Source: Methylocella tundrae (lineage in GTDB: Bacteria > Pseudomonadota > Alphaproteobacteria > Rhizobiales > Beijerinckiaceae). From it: a stretch of 64,000 bases of DNA. Shown piece by piece: positions 54,214 through 62,128 of the stretch. The notes beneath the pieces are model-generated. The model did not search any database and was not told the origin of the DNA. It saw only the letters and a list, made by a program, of their open reading frames with translations. The translations under genes were made by a program, and so were the position numbers. The stretch covers positions 1,984,001 through 2,048,000 of the forward strand of contig NZ_CP139089.1 in assembly GCF_038024855.1 (NCBI RefSeq). Reading direction: 5' to 3'. The first letter of the stretch is position 1, and each line of letters begins with the position of its first letter.

Positions 54214-56286
54214 TCACGCATCGCCAGCCGGCGCCGTCTCCAATCCGCGTTTGCGCAACAGCGCCTGCGGCAATGGCGCCCGGCCGCGAAATTCTCTATA
54301 TGCGGTCTCGTAATCGCGGCTGTCGCCGGCCGCATAGACGAAATCGCGCAGGCGTCCCGCCACGGTGGGATCAAAGATGTCGCGAGCTTCCTCGAACGCC
54401 TCAAAGCCGTCCGCGTCGAGAATTTCCGACCAGAGATAGCTGTAATAGGCCGCCGAATAGGAATCGCCCGAAAAAATATGCTGAAAGTGCGGGGTTCTGT
54501 GACGCATCGCAATCGCCTCCGGCATTCTAAGGCGCGCCAGCTCCTGCTTCTCGAAAGCCACAACATCAAGATCCCTCGGCGCGGGGTCGAGATGGAGGCC
54601 GAGATCCACGAGAGCCGAGGCGGCGTATTCGACCGTCGCAAATCCCTGATTGAAGCGGCGCGCGCTGAGCAGCCTTTGCAGCAGCGCCTCGGGCATCGGC
54701 TCGCCCGTTTGCGCATGCAGCGCGAAACGCCGCAATATCTCCGGCTGCTCCAGCCAATGCTCATAGAGTTGCGAGGGAAATTCGACGAAATCGCGGGCGA
54801 CATTCGTGCCCGAAATCGTCGGATAGGTCACATCCGACAACATGCCGTGGAGACCGTGGCCGAATTCGTGAAACAGGGTGCGCGCATCGTCGAAGCTGAG
54901 CAGGCTCGGTTCGCCGTCGCCGCCCTTTGAGAAATTCATCACATTGACGATGATCGGCAGTTCGGGGCCGTCGAGTTTCTGCTGGCCGCGGAAATCGCTC
55001 ATCCAGGCGCCGCTATGCTTGGACGCACGGGAAAAATAATCCCCGAGAAACAGCGCGACCGGCGCGCCTTCGCGCCCCGTGACAGTCCAGGCGCGAACGT
55101 CGGGATGATAAAGCGCAATGTCGAAGCGCTCGGTAAAGGTGAGGCCGAACAGGCGGTGCGCGGCATAGAACGCCGCCTCGATCATCTGATCCAGCTGGAA
55201 GTAGGGCTTGATGTCGTTCTCGTCGAGATCGAATTCCGCGCCGCGCCGCTTTTCCGCGTAATAGCGCCAGTCCCAGGGCGCGACTTTGAAATTGCCGCCC
55301 TCGCTGGCGATAATATCCTGCAGCGCCTCTTCTTCTTTCGCCGCCCGCGCGCGGCCTGGCTCCCACACGGACTGCAAAAGGTCGAGCGCCGCCGCCGGCG
55401 CCTTCGCCATCGTGTCGGCGAGGCGAAAATGCGCGAAGCTCTCATAGCCAAGGAGACGCGCGCGCTCGGCCCGAAGGATCACCATTTCGGCGGCGATCGC
55501 GCGATTATCCGTAGGCCCGCCGCTTTCGCCCCGCGCGGCCCAGGCGCGAAACGCTTTTTCCCGCAAATCGCGCCGCTTCGAGAATTGCAGGAAAGGCTCG
55601 ATGCTGGAGCGCGACAACGTCACGCCATATTTCCCCGGAAAGCCGCGCTCCGCCGCCGTGCGCGCCGCGCTCGCAATGAAGGATTTCGAGAGGCCATCGC
55701 GTTCGCTCTCGTCCAGCAGCAAAAGATAGGATTTTTCATCCGCCAGCACGTTCTGGCCAAATTGCGCGCCAAGGCTCGCCAGCCGCTCGCCGATCTCGGC
55801 GAGGCGCGCCTTGCTCTCGGCCGGAAGCCCCGCGCCATTGCGCGTAAAATTCAGATGATAACGGTTTAGCACGCGCGATTGTTCGCCCGTTAAATCAAGG
55901 TTTTGCTCATTGGTCTTCAAAGCGTCGATGCGGGAGAAAAGCGCCTCGTTCAAATAGGTCGCGCTGCGATGGCGCGACATAATCGGCGCGATCTCGCGCT
56001 CCACCGCTTCGAGTTCATCATTGGTCGCGGCGCCGGCGAGATTGAAGAAAACGCTCGCCACCCTGGTGAGGCTGCGCCCCGCGCGCTCCAGCGCCTCGAT
56101 CGTGTTGGCGAAGGTCGGCGGCTCGGGATTGGCGGCGACCGCGTCGATTTCTCCGCGCGCTTGCTTCAGAGCGATGTCGAAGGCCGGCCGGAAATGCGCG
56201 GGCTTGATGCGCTCAAATGGCGGCGTCTCGAACGGCCCGGTCCAGGGTTTTAGAAGCGGGTTGTCGCTCATATTCGTCTCGCTCAT
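54214..56286 (-). CDS. M3-family peptidase (Dcp-like)
   Basis: 690 residues. The zinc motif is HEFGHGLH (LFHEFGHGLHGML), with the downstream Glu in the DFVEFPSQLYEHW helix and a C-terminal SYLWSEILDADGFEAFEE that resembles peptidyl-dipeptidase Dcp. Length fits oligopeptidase A/Dcp. It cleaves short peptides in the cytosol. The start could be ATG 56286 or 56271. Confidence 0.92.
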   Translation of the reverse strand: MSETNMSDNPLLKPWTGPFETPPFERIKPAHFRPAFDIALKQARGEIDAVAANPEPPTFANTIEALERAGRSLTRVASVFFNLAGAATNDELEAVEREIAPIMSRHRSATYLNEALFSRIDALKTNEQNLDLTGEQSRVLNRYHLNFTRNGAGLPAESKARLAEIGERLASLGAQFGQNVLADEKSYLLLLDESERDGLSKSFIASAARTAAERGFPGKYGVTLSRSSIEPFLQFSKRRDLREKAFRAWAARGESGGPTDNRAIAAEMVILRAERARLLGYESFAHFRLADTMAKAPAAALDLLQSVWEPGRARAAKEEEALQDIIASEGGNFKVAPWDWRYYAEKRRGAEFDLDENDIKPYFQLDQMIEAAFYAAHRLFGLTFTERFDIALYHPDVRAWTVTGREGAPVALFLGDYFSRASKHSGAWMSDFRGQQKLDGPELPIIVNVMNFSKGGDGEPSLLSFDDARTLFHEFGHGLHGMLSDVTYPTISGTNVARDFVEFPSQLYEHWLEQPEILRRFALHAQTGEPMPEALLQRLLSARRFNQGFATVEYAASALVDLGLHLDPAPRDLDVVAFEKQELARLRMPEAIAMRHRTPHFQHIFSGDSYSAAYYSYLWSEILDADGFEAFEEARDIFDPTVAGRLRDFVYAAGDSRDYETAYREFRGRAPLPQALLRKRGLETAPAGDA

Positions 56287-56346
56287 GCCTCGCTCCGTCT
56301 GTTAGGCGCGAAGGCACATTAGCGGATTGGCGCAGCGCCCGGCAAT

Positions 56347-57477
56347 TCATGCCTCGCCTCCCGATCGAGCAATGTGGCGCACAATGAAACGGCAAAGGCC
56401 CGGACTGATGAGAATGACAAGGATCAGCCGGAAGGTTTGCAGCGCCATGACGAACGGCATGTCGACCCTGGCCGAGGCCGCGATGATCGCGACCGAATCC
56501 GCGCCGCCGGGGCTCGTCGCGAGATAGGCGGTCAGCGCGTCGACGCCGGCAAAGCGCGTCAGCAAGAACGCAAGCGCGCCGCACAGCAAAATTTGCGCGA
56601 GGATCGAAGCTGCGACCTTGGGGAATGCGCGGGAGGCATGGGCCAATATGGCGGGCGTAAAGCCGAGGCCGATCTGCCAGCCGACCACGGCATAGCTCAA
56701 AGCGAGCAGCCAGGGCGGCAGATCGAATTGCATCGCGCCGACGCCATGCAACACCGCTCCCAGCGTCAGCGGCAGCAGCAGCGTCCCAGCTGGAATCCGC
56801 GAGGCTCGCCCAGCCCATGCGCCAAGCCCGGCCAGCGCCAGAGTTGCGATAAAGGACGGCCATGACAGCGCCGGAAACCAGTCCAGCGAGGGCCTCGGCG
56901 CGCCTGTCGCAACAGCGAAAAGCCGCGCGACGAGCGAGGCCGCGAGAGTCACGAACACGACGCGCAGAAATTGCATGAAGGCGACGAGACGCGCATCCGC
57001 GCCATAGGCTCCGGCCATCAGCGTCATCGCGGTGGCGGCGCCGGGCGAAGATCCCCACACCGCCGCCGAGCCCGGCAGCACCCGCCAGCGCGCCAGCAGC
57101 CAGCCAAGCAGGCCGCTGAGAGCGATGACGGCGAGCACCGTCATCACGAACAAAGGCCAGCGCGCCAAGATCGCGCCGCCGATCGACGGGCTGAAGCTGC
57201 GCGCGATCATCACGCCGATGACTCCCTGCGCGCAAAGAAAGGCCGGGCGGGGCATACGCAAGGTCATGCCGTTGGCGGCCGTGACGATGGCCGCGCCCAT
57301 CGGACCCAGCAGCAGCGCGGCCGGAAGCCGCAGCGCCTCCAGCGCGCCGACGAAGACCGCCGAAATAATGATGATGACGGCCCATTGAACGGCCGCGGGG
57401 CGCGCGGTCAGCGAAGCGCGACGGCGCAGGGCCTCCGGACTGAATATGGCTGGCGTCTCACGCAATGGCCGCCTCAA
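56347..57477 (-). CDS. AbrB-family membrane protein (ammonia monooxygenase-like)
   Basis: 376 residues, mostly hydrophobic, with about ten segments; LLLGPMGAAIVTAANGMTLRMP, GSSPGAATAMTLMAGAYGAD and SPGGADSVAIIAASARVDMPFV are two repeats of the AbrB (PF05145) pattern. Often mis-annotated as ammonia monooxygenase or transcriptional regulator; likely a transporter. The upstream region carries a decayed TetR gene and a palindrome. Confidence 0.85.
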   Translation of the reverse strand: MRRPLRETPAIFSPEALRRRASLTARPAAVQWAVIIIISAVFVGALEALRLPAALLLGPMGAAIVTAANGMTLRMPRPAFLCAQGVIGVMIARSFSPSIGGAILARWPLFVMTVLAVIALSGLLGWLLARWRVLPGSAAVWGSSPGAATAMTLMAGAYGADARLVAFMQFLRVVFVTLAASLVARLFAVATGAPRPSLDWFPALSWPSFIATLALAGLGAWAGRASRIPAGTLLLPLTLGAVLHGVGAMQFDLPPWLLALSYAVVGWQIGLGFTPAILAHASRAFPKVAASILAQILLCGALAFLLTRFAGVDALTAYLATSPGGADSVAIIAASARVDMPFVMALQTFRLILVILISPGLCRFIVRHIARSGGEA

Positions 57478-57576
57478 AGCCGATCAGCGCATGGAAAGCA
57501 AACACAGGGTCTCCTCAAAGCGTCATCCGGGCGGCGCGACGCTCTATATGAGGATAGGCTCGCAAAATGGATATAG

Positions 57577-57588
57577 GAGGATATCCTC
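57577..57588. promoter_or_regulatory. 12-bp palindrome GAGGATATCCTC
   Basis: Perfect palindrome 100 bp upstream of the AbrB-type gene and beside the TetR remnant. GAGGATA occurs again, imperfectly spaced, at about 57550. Possible former TetR operator. Confidence 0.45.
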
Positions 57589-57594
57589 ACAAAA

Positions 57595-57790
57595 GTCAAT
57601 GAAGCCGACGCGGCTCCCCGCGAGCCGCAAAGGCGTCGCGGCAGGCTGCGGGTGGAAGAACTGCTCGACGCCGCCTTCTGGCGCGACCATGGCGGAAATC
57701 GCGGCGCAGGCGAAGACGGCGATCGAGCGTGCCCCGTTCTTTGCAGGCAAGGCGGCGGTTGGAAATACCGAAAAAATAGTCAGCCGGTAG
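57595..57790 (+). pseudogene. Decayed TetR-family regulator
   Basis: One frame reads RRGRLRVEELLDAAFW (from about 57630), typical of a TetR N-terminus; after a frameshift, another reads TMAEIAAQAKTAIERAPFFAGKAAVGN, matching the usual TMAEIA...FF-K turn. The gap between them is too short, so there is an internal deletion, and no start codon is left. The frame ends at 57790. Lies divergent to the AbrB-type gene it may once have controlled. Confidence 0.55.
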
Positions 57791-57795
57791 GGCGC

Positions 57796-58671
57796 CTACC
57801 GCCCCTCCCCCGCCTCCCAAAGCGCCTCAAGACCCACGCGATAGGTCGGATAGGCGAGATCAACCCCCAGCTCCTCCTTGAGCTTGCGGTTCGAGGCGCG
57901 CTTGTTTTCGGCGTAAAAGCTGCGCGTCATCGGCGAAATATCTTCCGCCGTCTCGATCGGCTGTTCGGGCGGCGGCTCGACGCCCATCAGCATGGCGGCG
58001 TAAGCGACGACATCCTGCGGCGGCGCCGGGGCGTCATCGGCGACGTTCCACACGGCTCCGCGCCCGTCATAGGCGATGGCGGCGGCGATCGCCCGGCTGA
58101 TGTCCTCGACATGGACGCGGTTGAACACCTGATCGGCTTTTACGATGCGATGCGCCTTGCCCTCTTTCAGATTGATCAGCGCATTGCGGCCCGGCCCGTA
58201 AATGCCGGCAAGGCGCAGAATATGCACCTTCTTGTCCTTGCTTTTGCCGATCGCCGCCCATGATTTTTCAGCCTGCAGCCGCGTCACGGAGCGCGGCGAG
58301 AGCGGCGTCGGGATCTGCGTTTCATCGACCCATTCGCCCTGCCGGTCGCCATAGACGCCGATCGTCGATAAATAGATGATCGTCTGCGGCGCGCGCAGGC
58401 TCGCGATGCGATGGCCAAAGCGCGCCAGCACCGGATCGACGGAAACGCCGGGCGGGATCGAGATCAGGAGCACGTCGGCTGCGAGCATTTTTTCCGCGAG
58501 TTTCGGGTCCTCCCGGTCAGGCCCGAAGACAAAGGTCTCGACGTGATCGCTCGCCAGCTCCGCGGCTTTGTCGGCGCTGCGCACGGTCCCCGCGATGGAA
58601 TCGAAGAGATCGCCGAAACGCGCGATGAAATCCTGCGCGCAATAGCCCAGACCGAAGGCAAAAAGCTTCAT
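57796..58671 (-). CDS. SDR-family NAD(P)-dependent epimerase-like protein
   Basis: 291 residues. The Rossmann start is MKLFAFGLGYCAQDF (G-x-G-x-x-A variant), with LSTIGVYGDRQGEWVDE and LRLAGIYGPGRNALINL later. YeeZ-like extended SDR; the substrate is unknown. It follows queG and GST on the same strand, a synteny found in rhizobia. Confidence 0.86.
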   Translation of the reverse strand: MKLFAFGLGYCAQDFIARFGDLFDSIAGTVRSADKAAELASDHVETFVFGPDREDPKLAEKMLAADVLLISIPPGVSVDPVLARFGHRIASLRAPQTIIYLSTIGVYGDRQGEWVDETQIPTPLSPRSVTRLQAEKSWAAIGKSKDKKVHILRLAGIYGPGRNALINLKEGKAHRIVKADQVFNRVHVEDISRAIAAAIAYDGRGAVWNVADDAPAPPQDVVAYAAMLMGVEPPPEQPIETAEDISPMTRSFYAENKRASNRKLKEELGVDLAYPTYRVGLEALWEAGEGR

Positions 58672-58756
58672 TTAATCCGACCTTCTTCCCCGTGACCGCC
58701 GGGGTTTTGAAACGCTTCATTCTTCCCGCCCGGACGGCGCAAAAAACGCTGATCTG

Positions 58757-59917
58757 TCAGTCCGGCGCATTTTCTTCCGAAAGCGCCATCGCCGCAGCCC
58801 ATTCCCGCCGCACATCCGCGTCCGTCTCACGCGGGAGCCAGACCCGGGCGAGGCCGGCGATCCCTTCCGGCGCAAGACGCGCCAGAGCCCAAACCGCCAT
58901 CGCCCGCACGAGCGGCGAAACATCGCCAAGCTTCTCCGCCACGAGTTCCGCGAGCGAAAAATCCCCCGAATTGCCCGCCGCGATCAGAACATTGCGAGAA
59001 AAACGCGAAAACCCGATTCGCTTGACAGGCCCCCCCGCAAACAGCGCGCGAAAAGCGGCGTCGTCGAGGCGAAGCAGATCGCTCAGCGCAGGGGCCAATA
59101 AATCCCCACGCGGCAAAAGCTTGATGTCCCGCGCCGTTTTGGCGAATTTATTCCACGGGCAGACGGCGAGACAATCGTCGCAGCCATAGATGCGGTTGCC
59201 GATGGCGGCGCGAAACTCTTCCGCGATATGGCCCTTGTGCTCAATGGTGAGGTAGGAGATGCAGCGGCGCGCGTCGAGCGCGTAAGGCCGGGGAAAGGCT
59301 TGCGTCGGACAAATATCGAGGCAGGCGCGGCATTGGCCGCAATGGTCGCGCTCCGGCGCATCCTCAGTCAGCGGCAGGTTCGTGAAGATCGAGCCGAGGA
59401 AGAGCCAGGAGCCGAAATCGCGCGAGACAAGATTTGTGTGCTTGCCCTGCCAGCCAAGCCCCGCCGCCTGCGCCAGCGGCTTTTCCATGACGGGCGCGGT
59501 GTCGACGAACACCTTGAACTGCGGCGCCTCGAAGCCTTGCCCCTCTGCCGCGCTCGCAAGCCATGAGGCGAGCTGCTTCAGGCGCCCCTTGATGACGTCA
59601 TGATAATCGCGATGGCGGGCGTAGACCGAAATATTGCCGGCGCTTCTGTCCGCAAGGGCCGCCAGCGGATCGCCGGGCGGCCCGTAATTGGCCGCCAGCA
59701 TCACAATGCTCGCGGCCTCCGGCCAAAGGCTGCGCGGATCGGAGCGGCGCTCTTGCGTCTCCTCGAGCCAGTCCATGTCGCCGGCGGCGCCCGTGGCAAG
59801 CCAGGCGCCAAAGCGCTCGCCCGCGCCCTCGGCGGCGGACGGATGGGTGATTTTGCAGATATCGAACCCCAGCTCTCGCGCTTTCGTTTGCAGCCGCGCC
59901 GAAAAGGCCGCGCTCAG
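58757..59917 (-). CDS. queG: Epoxyqueuosine reductase
   Basis: About 386 residues, the last step to queuosine in tRNA, using cobalamin and two 4Fe-4S clusters. ARELGFDICKIT at the start, cofactor and active region KVFVDTAPVMEKPLAQAAGLGWQGKHTN, and cluster motifs CGQCRACLDICPTQAF and YGCDDCLAVCPW. A C-terminal HEAT-like tail follows. The start seems to be CTG 59917, overlapping the GST stop (CTGA); no ATG lies nearby, so the start is uncertain. The open frame to 60127 overlaps GST. Confidence 0.9.
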   Translation of the reverse strand: MSAAFSARLQTKARELGFDICKITHPSAAEGAGERFGAWLATGAAGDMDWLEETQERRSDPRSLWPEAASIVMLAANYGPPGDPLAALADRSAGNISVYARHRDYHDVIKGRLKQLASWLASAAEGQGFEAPQFKVFVDTAPVMEKPLAQAAGLGWQGKHTNLVSRDFGSWLFLGSIFTNLPLTEDAPERDHCGQCRACLDICPTQAFPRPYALDARRCISYLTIEHKGHIAEEFRAAIGNRIYGCDDCLAVCPWNKFAKTARDIKLLPRGDLLAPALSDLLRLDDAAFRALFAGGPVKRIGFSRFSRNVLIAAGNSGDFSLAELVAEKLGDVSPLVRAMAVWALARLAPEGIAGLARVWLPRETDADVRREWAAAMALSEENAPD

Positions 59918-60606
59918 AAGTCGAGGTCCGCGTAGACCGGCGCGGGGCTGAGGCCCGGCAGGCGATCGGCAAGCAGGGAGCGGAAGGCCGGGCGCGACTT
60001 CACCCTGGAATACCAGAGCTTTGCCGTTTCGTATTCTTCCCATGGCACATCGCCCAGAAAATCGACGCAGGACAATTGGGCGGCGGCGGCGAGATCGGCA
60101 TAGGTAAGTCGATCTCCCGCGAGCCATTTCCGGCTGCCGGCGAGATAGCTGACATAGCGCATATGGGTGCGGATGTTGGATCGCGCCGCACGCACCAGCT
60201 CCATGTCCGGCGCGCCTCCGCCCCGCTCGCGCGGCATGTAGCGCTTATAGACCTTTTCCGTCACGAGCCAATCGGTGACTTCGCGGAAGAATTTCTGGCC
60301 GAACCAGTCCATCAGCCGGCGCACTTCGATGCGCGAAAGCGGATCTTCCGGCAGCAGCCTGTGCTTGCCGAGCGCGAGACCGCGGGTTTCGTCGAAATAT
60401 TCGGCGATGGTCGACGGGCCGGGCACGACCGTTGACGGATGCTCCACCAGAACTGGCGTCTGACCAGCCGGATCGAGGATCAGGAAATCACGCCTGCGCT
60501 CATGGACGTTTTCCTCAATGAGTTGCGGTTCGATCCCGTATTCCCCGAGAAGGAGCCTGACGAAACGCGAATGGGCGCAGAGCGGATGATGATAGAGCGT
60601 TATCAT
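59914..60606 (-). CDS. Glutathione S-transferase family protein
   Basis: 230 residues: N-terminal thioredoxin-like domain (MITLYHHPLCAHSRFVRLLLGE, cis-Pro in GQTPVLVEH, PSTIAEYFDE) and a helical C-terminal domain (GDRLTYADLAAAAQLSCVDFLG). Stop overlaps the queG start. Substrate unknown. The gap 60607-60875 upstream shows nothing recognisable. Confidence 0.9.
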   Translation of the reverse strand: MITLYHHPLCAHSRFVRLLLGEYGIEPQLIEENVHERRRDFLILDPAGQTPVLVEHPSTVVPGPSTIAEYFDETRGLALGKHRLLPEDPLSRIEVRRLMDWFGQKFFREVTDWLVTEKVYKRYMPRERGGGAPDMELVRAARSNIRTHMRYVSYLAGSRKWLAGDRLTYADLAAAAQLSCVDFLGDVPWEEYETAKLWYSRVKSRPAFRSLLADRLPGLSPAPVYADLDF

Positions 60607-60875
60607 TCAGCTTCGTGTTCGATTGAGGATCGGGCGGACTGCGGCGAAAGGCGTTCGAAGGACCCCCAGCTGCGATGCGGCTTGAGGAAGGCTTCCCAAG
60701 TTGCGGTGAATAATTCGTTAAGCTCGCGACGCCAAGGCGAGGGGGCGGCCCGGGCGCCGAATGGGTTGACAGCGCGGACGGACGCAATCAGGACCAGCTG
60801 CGAGCATATCTGGAAAGTCGCGTCGCCCAGCCTTTGTCAGTTGATCTTGGCCGCGGCCCACGAAGCCAACGAACA

Positions 60876-61076
60876 TCAATCCCGGCTTCGGAACGCGAGA
60901 TACATCAGGACGAGATAAAGTCCTGGTATAATCACCATAATCCCAAAAATAATTGGATTTGGAATCTCGCAACTACGAGTCGTGACATAATAGAAAAATA
61001 CCGCGTCGACGATCAGCAGGAAAGCGAGCCCTATGTACCAAGGGGTAAGCGGGTTGCGCCTGAGTGCTTCGACCAT
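60876..61076 (-). CDS. Small two-helix membrane protein
   Basis: 66 residues with two predicted TM helices (PWYIGLAFLLIVDAVFFYYV and IPNPIIFGIMVIIPGLYLVLMYLAF) and a basic start (MVEALRRNP). The DNA is somewhat AT-rich. No family recognised; short, but the pattern of two well-formed helices favours a real gene. Confidence 0.5.
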   Translation of the reverse strand: MVEALRRNPLTPWYIGLAFLLIVDAVFFYYVTTRSCEIPNPIIFGIMVIIPGLYLVLMYLAFRSRD

Positions 61077-61237
61077 TATCGATCCTCGTGAACTCGAGCC
61101 AAAACTGGATTGTCCTTAATCACTTTATGAGGACCTCAGCATTGACGACGCGCAAGCAGCACAGCCGCAATAACGGGATTCTTTGAGTTTGCATCACGCT
61201 CATCCGAAAGCCGGCTCCGACGCTTCGGAAATGACGC

Positions 61238-62128
61238 TCAGGCCTCGACTTCCTCGCGCGGGATGACGTCGACCGAAACGTCGACGTCCTGCTCGCGCGT
61301 GCCGAGGATAATACCGGCGACCGGGGAAATGTCGGCGTAATCGCGTCCGCGCGCCAAAGTGATGTGGTCATTGCCGATCATCATGGAGTTGGTCGGATCA
61401 AGATCGACCCAGCCGACATCCGCGCCGCACCAGAGCGTCACCCAGGCGTGCATGGCGTCCGCGCCTTCGAGGCGCTTCTTGCCCGGCGGCGGAATGGTGC
61501 GGATGTAGCCGCTGACATAGGCCGCTGGCAGGCCGAGCCCGCGCAGCGCCGCGATCATGATATGCGCGAAATCCTGGCAGACGCCGCGCCGTTTCTCGAA
61601 AGCTTCCGAGATCGGCGTCGAGACGACGGTCGCTTTGGTGTCATATTTGAAATCCGCGCGGATGCGCTGCATCAGATCGACGGCGCCTTCGAGAACCGGG
61701 CGGCGGGGCGTGAAGCTTGGTCGCGCATATTCGACGGCGGGCGCAAAACGCGGCACGAACCGGCTCGGATGCAGGAAATGAGCGGGCGAGGCCTTGTCGA
61801 GCGATTCGCTGTCGAAGGCCTCCTCGCGGACTTCCTCAAAGGGCCGCGTCGAAGCTGGCTCCGGCGGCGGATCGCGATGGATGTCGATGCTCGTATCGAC
61901 CTCGACGATCAGGTCGCTATGCTCGGTGTCGATCGTCATGGACGATACGCGATTGCCGAAAAAGCAGACGCGTTCGACAATCTGCGATGGTTGCGGATCA
62001 ATGCTCAGATGGCTGGACAGCACCGTCTGACCGGGCAGATCCATCGGCGACAGCCGCAAGGAGCAATGCGCGTACCGGACCGGCGTCCCATATTCGTACG
62101 TCGTCACGTGGTGAATGTCGTAGATCAC
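61238..62128 (-). CDS. Transglutaminase-like cysteine protease
   Basis: About 296 residues. Bacterial transglutaminase-like N-terminal domain (TTYEYGTPVRYAHCSLRLSPMD) followed by a TGc domain with catalytic Cys in RRGVCQDFAHIMIAALRGLG, His in DAMHAWVTLW and Asp in GWVDLDPTN. GTG 62128 overlaps the stop of the upstream gene (GTGA); a TTG at 62143 is less likely. Probably works with the ATP-grasp/alpha-E partner, a known gene pair of unclear role. Confidence 0.9.
   Translation of the reverse strand: MIYDIHHVTTYEYGTPVRYAHCSLRLSPMDLPGQTVLSSHLSIDPQPSQIVERVCFFGNRVSSMTIDTEHSDLIVEVDTSIDIHRDPPPEPASTRPFEEVREEAFDSESLDKASPAHFLHPSRFVPRFAPAVEYARPSFTPRRPVLEGAVDLMQRIRADFKYDTKATVVSTPISEAFEKRRGVCQDFAHIMIAALRGLGLPAAYVSGYIRTIPPPGKKRLEGADAMHAWVTLWCGADVGWVDLDPTNSMMIGNDHITLARGRDYADISPVAGIILGTREQDVDVSVDVIPREEVEA

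Noticed and set aside
57652..58263. 203-residue plus-strand frame across the TetR remnant and SDR gene
   Set aside because: Only the first few residues belong to the TetR remnant; the rest is antisense to the SDR gene.
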